From Vicinamibacterales bacterium (GTDB lineage: Bacteria > Acidobacteriota > Vicinamibacteria > Vicinamibacterales > UBA2999), in assembly GCA_041659285.1 (NCBI GenBank), contig JBAZYO010000015.1:62001-126000 (forward strand): a stretch of 64,000 nucleotides of DNA, given 5' to 3'. A program made the position numbers and the translations under genes. Below are positions 60,522-64,000 of the stretch, piece by piece. Numbering within the stretch: position 1 is the first letter of the stretch; each line of letters begins with the position of its first letter. The notes under the pieces were generated by a model. It had not been told where the DNA came from. It saw nothing but the letters and a program-made list of their open reading frames with translations, and ran no database searches.

Positions 60522-61123
60522 CACCCAGGGAGGCCCTCAAATCCGCGGCCCGGGGAGCGGCGCACGTGCTGGTGTCGCCGATCGCAGTGTCGTTCAGCAT
60601 TCGCGCCTGGCTGATTGGCCGGGACCGTGCCCTGATGGCCTCGACCCAATGGCTGGCGATGGTGCCGGGTCTGCCGGGGCAGTACCTCCGGCGCGCGTTC
60701 CTTCAGCACGCGCTGGCCGGGTGTCATCCCACCGTGGTCGTCGAGTGGGGTACCACGCTGTCGCGCGCGGGCGCCCGGCTCGATCGGGACGTGTATATCG
60801 GCCCGTCGTGCCACCTCGGGCTGGTCCATGTCGAGCGCGACGTGTTGATGGCGGCCGGCGTGCACGTGCCAAGCGGGGGCAGCACTCATGGGATTGACGA
60901 CGTGTCGGTCCCGATTCGTGAACAGCCGGGGCGGGAGCGACTGATTCGGATCGGGGCCGGAACCTGGATTGGATCCGCGGCGGTCGTGCTGGCCAATGTC
61001 GGTGCCGACACCGTCGTCGGCGCCGGTGCCGTGGTCACGCGCGCGCTGCCGGCCGGCGTGGTTGCCGTCGGTGTGCCGGCGCGCGTGCTACGGACGCGGC
61101 TGTTGCGCCAAGAGGCTATATGA
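60512..61123 (+). CDS. Hexapeptide-repeat acyltransferase, paralogue of the 46.1-kb gene
   Basis: A 203-residue acyltransferase with a helical N-terminus of about 70 residues (ITPREALKSAARGAAHVL, LRRAFLQHALAG) and a short left-handed beta-helix (RDVYIGPSCHLGLVHVERDVLMAAG, IGAGTWIGSAAVVLANVGADTVVGAGAVV). The N-terminal part, the SGGSTHGIDDVSVPIREQPG segment and the hexapeptide core resemble the copy at 46.1 kb, so the two probably share a role on different substrates or sites. The gene lies between two GT4 genes and overlaps both. Confidence 0.85.
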   Translation: MRITPREALKSAARGAAHVLVSPIAVSFSIRAWLIGRDRALMASTQWLAMVPGLPGQYLRRAFLQHALAGCHPTVVVEWGTTLSRAGARLDRDVYIGPSCHLGLVHVERDVLMAAGVHVPSGGSTHGIDDVSVPIREQPGRERLIRIGAGTWIGSAAVVLANVGADTVVGAGAVVTRALPAGVVAVGVPARVLRTRLLRQEAI

Positions 61124-62397
61124 AGATTCTCGTGCTCACACATCGGCTGCCCTTTGCACCCAACCGCGGCGATCGCATCCGCGCGTATCACATCATCAAG
61201 GAACTGTCGCTGTGGGCCGACGTCCACGTCGTGTCGCTGGCCCACGACCGCGATGAAGCGGCGGAGGCCGCATCGCTGGAGCGCGCGGGCGTTCAGGTGT
61301 CCATTGCCCGGGTTCCGCGGGCGCGCAACCTGTGCCGCGCCGCCGCCAGCCTGTGGACCGACACGCCGCTGACCCATTCGCTGCTCAACGCCCCGGCCAT
61401 GCGCCGTGTGTTGTCCCGTGCCACGCGGGACGGCCGGCCCGACGTGGTGCTGGCTTACTGCTCCGGTGTGGCGCCCCTGGCGCTGGTGCCGCCGCTCGCC
61501 GGCATCCCCCTCGTGCTCGACCTGGTGGACATCGACTCGGCCAAGTGGGCCGGCTACGCAACGACATCGTCAGCGCCGCGGTCGTGGATCTACCGCCGCG
61601 AATCGCGGTGCCTGTCCCGGTTCGAGGCGCGCGCGGCGCGAGCCGCCTTCGTGACGACGGTCGTGAATGACCGGGAAGGTGATGCGCTGCGCCGATTCTG
61701 CCCGGATGCGAGGATCGAGGTCGTGCCGAACGGCGTTGACCTGGAGTCCATGCGCCCCGGCGACGAGCCGGCGTCGGAACCGCGGGTGGTGTTCTCCGGT
61801 GTCTTCAACTACGCGCCGAATACGGAAGGGGCGCAGTGGTTCGTGCGCGAGGTGTGGCCACGCGTGCGCGCGGTGCTGCCGAACGCGCAGTTGACGCTGG
61901 CAGGGGCGTATCCGACCCGCGCCATCCGCGGGCTGGCGTCGGCAGACCCTTCCATCGAGGTGACCGGCAAGGTGGCGGACATGCGCCCGTACCTGTGGCG
62001 GTCCGCCGTATCGGTGGCGCCGATCTTCCAGGCCCGGGGAGTTCAGAACAAGGTATTGGAGGCCGTGGCCGCCGGCCTGCCGGTGGTGGTGACGCCGGCG
62101 GTGTGGGACGGCCTGCCACCGGATGTCATCCCGGCGTGCCGACTGGCCGCGGATCCCGAGACGTTTGCAAGGGCCGTGGTGAGCGTGTTGTTGATGTCGC
62201 CCGCCGATCGGCGCGGCATCGCGGCGCGCGCGCGCCTGTCCGGGTTGTCCTGGCCGCTCCGCCTGGCCCCGTTAATGGACCTTGTCGAGCGTGCCGCCGG
62301 CAGTCGTGCCGGCAGCACGGTCTCGAGTGACAGCGTTACTTCACGATCTCAATGGCCGCAAGATTCCATCGATTCAGTCGCGGCTGTGTTGCGTTGA
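61120..62397 (+). CDS. Glycosyltransferase family 4 (PEP-CTERM/EpsH1-associated)
   Basis: A 425-residue GT-B enzyme with the N-terminus ILVLTHRLPFAPNRGDRIRA typical of the sugar transferases associated with PEP-CTERM/EpsH1 systems. The donor domain has VVFSGVFNYAPNTEGAQWFV, VTGKVADMRPYLWRS and QARGVQNKVLEAVAAGLPVV. The last 25 or so residues (GSTVSSDSVTSRSQWPQDS) are not family-like and overlap by 62 bases the 3' end of a convergent gene, suggesting a lost stop codon. The ATG at 61120 overlaps the acyltransferase stop. Confidence 0.88.
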   Translation: MKILVLTHRLPFAPNRGDRIRAYHIIKELSLWADVHVVSLAHDRDEAAEAASLERAGVQVSIARVPRARNLCRAAASLWTDTPLTHSLLNAPAMRRVLSRATRDGRPDVVLAYCSGVAPLALVPPLAGIPLVLDLVDIDSAKWAGYATTSSAPRSWIYRRESRCLSRFEARAARAAFVTTVVNDREGDALRRFCPDARIEVVPNGVDLESMRPGDEPASEPRVVFSGVFNYAPNTEGAQWFVREVWPRVRAVLPNAQLTLAGAYPTRAIRGLASADPSIEVTGKVADMRPYLWRSAVSVAPIFQARGVQNKVLEAVAAGLPVVVTPAVWDGLPPDVIPACRLAADPETFARAVVSVLLMSPADRRGIAARARLSGLSWPLRLAPLMDLVERAAGSRAGSTVSSDSVTSRSQWPQDSIDSVAAVLR

Positions 62398-64000
62398 GTT
62401 CGACGGTCGTGCCCGCGTAGGGCACCTTGCTGGTGAAGGTCTGCACCCAGAAAGTGTCGTTGATGCGGCTGTCGACCCATTCGTGGACCATCACCTGGCC
62501 GGCCCCGAGGGTCCGCGCCACCGCACCGTCCCAGTCGTTGCCCACCGCGTAGACCAGCGACCCCGCGCGTGTCGTGGTCAACACGATGTGTGGTGCCTCG
62601 TCCATCGCGTTGGCCTGGACCACGCTGCCGACCCCCTTGGCCCCCTTGAAGGCCACGACCGTCAGCGACTGATCGAAGCCCGCGCGGGACGGTGTCGAGG
62701 TCACGCGAACGCCGGTCAGCGGCGCCACGAGCTTGGTCCACCAGATCTCCGACGAGCCGGCCTGGATGTTGGCACGAAGCGCGCGCTTCCACGTCAAGCC
62801 CCCGCCGGTGACGGTCAGCGCCTGCCTGCTGGCCTGCGGCCCGCTCGATGCCGCGAAGGCCACGAGGATGTCGCCCGCCGCCGATGCGCCCAGGGCACCA
62901 GTCGTCAGCGTGCCCGTGCCATTCGCGGTGATCGTTTGGCTGACGGCGATTCCATCGGCCGGCGGCGGTGGTGGCGGCGGCGGAGCGGTCATCGCCGTGA
63001 ACGTGTAGTCCACCGGCTGCCACGCGCCGTTGATTTGTGACGACAGGCGCACCCAGATGGCGCTGCCGTTGTCGGGCAGGCCCACGACCGTCGCCGACAG
63101 GTTGGCCGAGGCCACACCTGCGAAGAGGTTGCTGCCGCCAGCCGTGGTGCCGACATCGAGCCGGTAGGCGGTGACGCCGGTGCCGGCGCTCCACGCGAAC
63201 GTCTGGCTCGTGGCGGTGAACACCGCACCAGGCGCCGGGCTGACCAGCGCCGCGGGGACGGCGGGTGGTGGCGGTGGCGGCGGCTGTGAGCCCGGGTAGA
63301 AGTCGAGCGCCCAGCCGGCGCGTTCGCCGAGGTCTGGCACGCTGCCCCACGCGGGCTGCACCGCCAGGAACGGCCACAGGTAGTCATACGCGTCCTGCGC
63401 GCCGGACCAGCCGCTCTCCACGCCGATCATCAGGTTCAGCCGCGCTTCGGGTCCGTAGTATCCGGTGAACGGCCGCGTCTGGCCCTGTGTCGCAGTCCAG
63501 ATGTCGCCCATCGTCTGGTGGAAGATGAAACCGCTCGCCGTCGGCGTGCCGACACCCACGACGTTAGGCGCCGCGGCAGACCGCGGATACGCAGGTTCGC
63601 TGTTGAACAGCCGCACCTGGAACCTGGCGATGGCATCGCGGTGCGCGAGACCGCCGGAGAACCCTTGTTGCCACGCGCGATCGATCGCGTAGGCGAGGTA
63701 GTTCTCTTCCCAGAGCCCGCGATACTCCGGGCCTTCGGGACGCTTATTGAGCCAGAGCACCGTGAACGGATTGGTGTTCGGGTCCTGGCTATTGGCGTAG
63801 GCATCGAGCCACCGCAGGTTGTTGGTGACCTTCTGCGACAGGTACGCCTTCATGGGCGAGGTGTCGGGGTAGTAGGCGGCGGCGTCCACCATGTTGCGGA
63901 GCGCCCAGCCGAACCCGCGCACCTCGTTGGACTGGAGGATGCCCTGCGACGATCGCACGCCGTCGGCGTTGTAGGTCCGCAGCATGCTGTAGTTCGCCCA
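62336..64000 (-). CDS. Secreted alpha-helical protein with FN3-like and C-terminal beta domain (5' partial)
   Basis: This gene runs off the right edge, so its signal peptide and N-terminal half are missing. The first readable residues, WANYSMLRTYNADG, align with YWANFTLLWTF of the 51.4-kb protein. The helical half has LQSNEVRGFGWALRNMVDAA, KVTNNLRWLDAYA and GYYGPEARLNLMIG. It then differs from the paralogue: a Pro-rich linker leads to an FN3-like domain (about residues 240-340 of the visible part), a second Pro linker and a C-terminal beta-rich domain (ITANGTGTLTTGALGAS to the final NLAAIEIVK). The extra domains may bind glycan. It converges on the GT4 gene with a 62-base overlap. Confidence 0.75.
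   Translation of the reverse strand, partial: WANYSMLRTYNADGVRSSQGILQSNEVRGFGWALRNMVDAAAYYPDTSPMKAYLSQKVTNNLRWLDAYANSQDPNTNPFTVLWLNKRPEGPEYRGLWEENYLAYAIDRAWQQGFSGGLAHRDAIARFQVRLFNSEPAYPRSAAAPNVVGVGTPTASGFIFHQTMGDIWTATQGQTRPFTGYYGPEARLNLMIGVESGWSGAQDAYDYLWPFLAVQPAWGSVPDLGERAGWALDFYPGSQPPPPPPPAVPAALVSPAPGAVFTATSQTFAWSAGTGVTAYRLDVGTTAGGSNLFAGVASANLSATVVGLPDNGSAIWVRLSSQINGAWQPVDYTFTAMTAPPPPPPPPADGIAVSQTITANGTGTLTTGALGASAAGDILVAFAASSGPQASRQALTVTGGGLTWKRALRANIQAGSSEIWWTKLVAPLTGVRVTSTPSRAGFDQSLTVVAFKGAKGVGSVVQANAMDEAPHIVLTTTRAGSLVYAVGNDWDGAVARTLGAGQVMVHEWVDSRINDTFWVQTFTSKVPYAGTTVELNATQPRLNRWNLAAIEIVK

Overview
The window is a GC-rich bacterial chromosome segment with densely packed, often translationally coupled genes. 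The gene content suggests an Acidobacteriota genome, probably a Vicinamibacteria-like lineage: FtsEX, RNase R and SelB in one run, a lone TatA, a CIRCE-controlled groESL, very large multi-domain secreted proteins, and an exosortase-style exopolysaccharide locus. This assignment is inference from gene content; no rRNA, tRNA, insertion sequence, prophage or CRISPR array was seen.

Region 1 (1-13.3 kb) is housekeeping. It holds the 3' end of a membrane protein with a DUF3108-like tail, ftsE-ftsX, a small orphan protein behind a good sigma-70-type promoter, glycerate 2-kinase, rnr, selB, convergent tatA, a TonB-like protein, a secreted alpha/beta hydrolase, prfC and a small secreted protein. Region 2 (13.5-17.2 kb) holds groES-groEL with a CIRCE operator and a strong terminator, a sigma-54-type AAA+ activator, and a 60-residue signal-peptide/C-anchor miniprotein.

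Region 3 (17.3-35.6 kb) is taken up by two secreted giants of about 3,076 and 2,911 residues on the minus strand. They share an N-terminal N,N-dimethylformamidase-beta-like domain, an Ig-like domain and DUF4082, then diverge. One carries cadherin-like repeats, four exact 330-bp repeats and a duplicated unknown C-terminal module. The other carries Big_5, amidotransferase-like and deacetylase-like parts, seven Calx-beta repeats and a LamG domain.

Region 4 (36-64 kb) is a surface-polysaccharide locus divergent from the giants. Wzm/Wzt export genes lead a run of overlapping genes. These include a WbpD/WbpB/WbpE-like trio for a 3-acylamino sugar, further acyltransferases, an epimerase, a second sugar aminotransferase, and an acyl carrier protein, SDR and AMP-ligase cassette that looks built to supply an unusual acyl group. 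Membrane and hexapeptide acyltransferases, glycosyltransferases, a phosphotransferase-like kinase and a secreted alpha-helical enzyme-like protein follow. The right part has features of exosortase-associated (EpsH/XrtA) clusters: an asparagine-synthase-type amidotransferase, an O-ligase-like membrane protein and several GT4 enzymes. A second copy of the secreted alpha-helical protein runs off the right edge. No exosortase or initiating sugar-phosphate transferase lies in the window.

The best candidate for an undescribed system is the combination of the Wzm/Wzt locus, the dedicated acyl-activation cassette, the two giants on the divergent side and the two paralogous secreted alpha-helical proteins at 51.4 and 62.3 kb. 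All functional statements are from reading the sequence; no database search was run.
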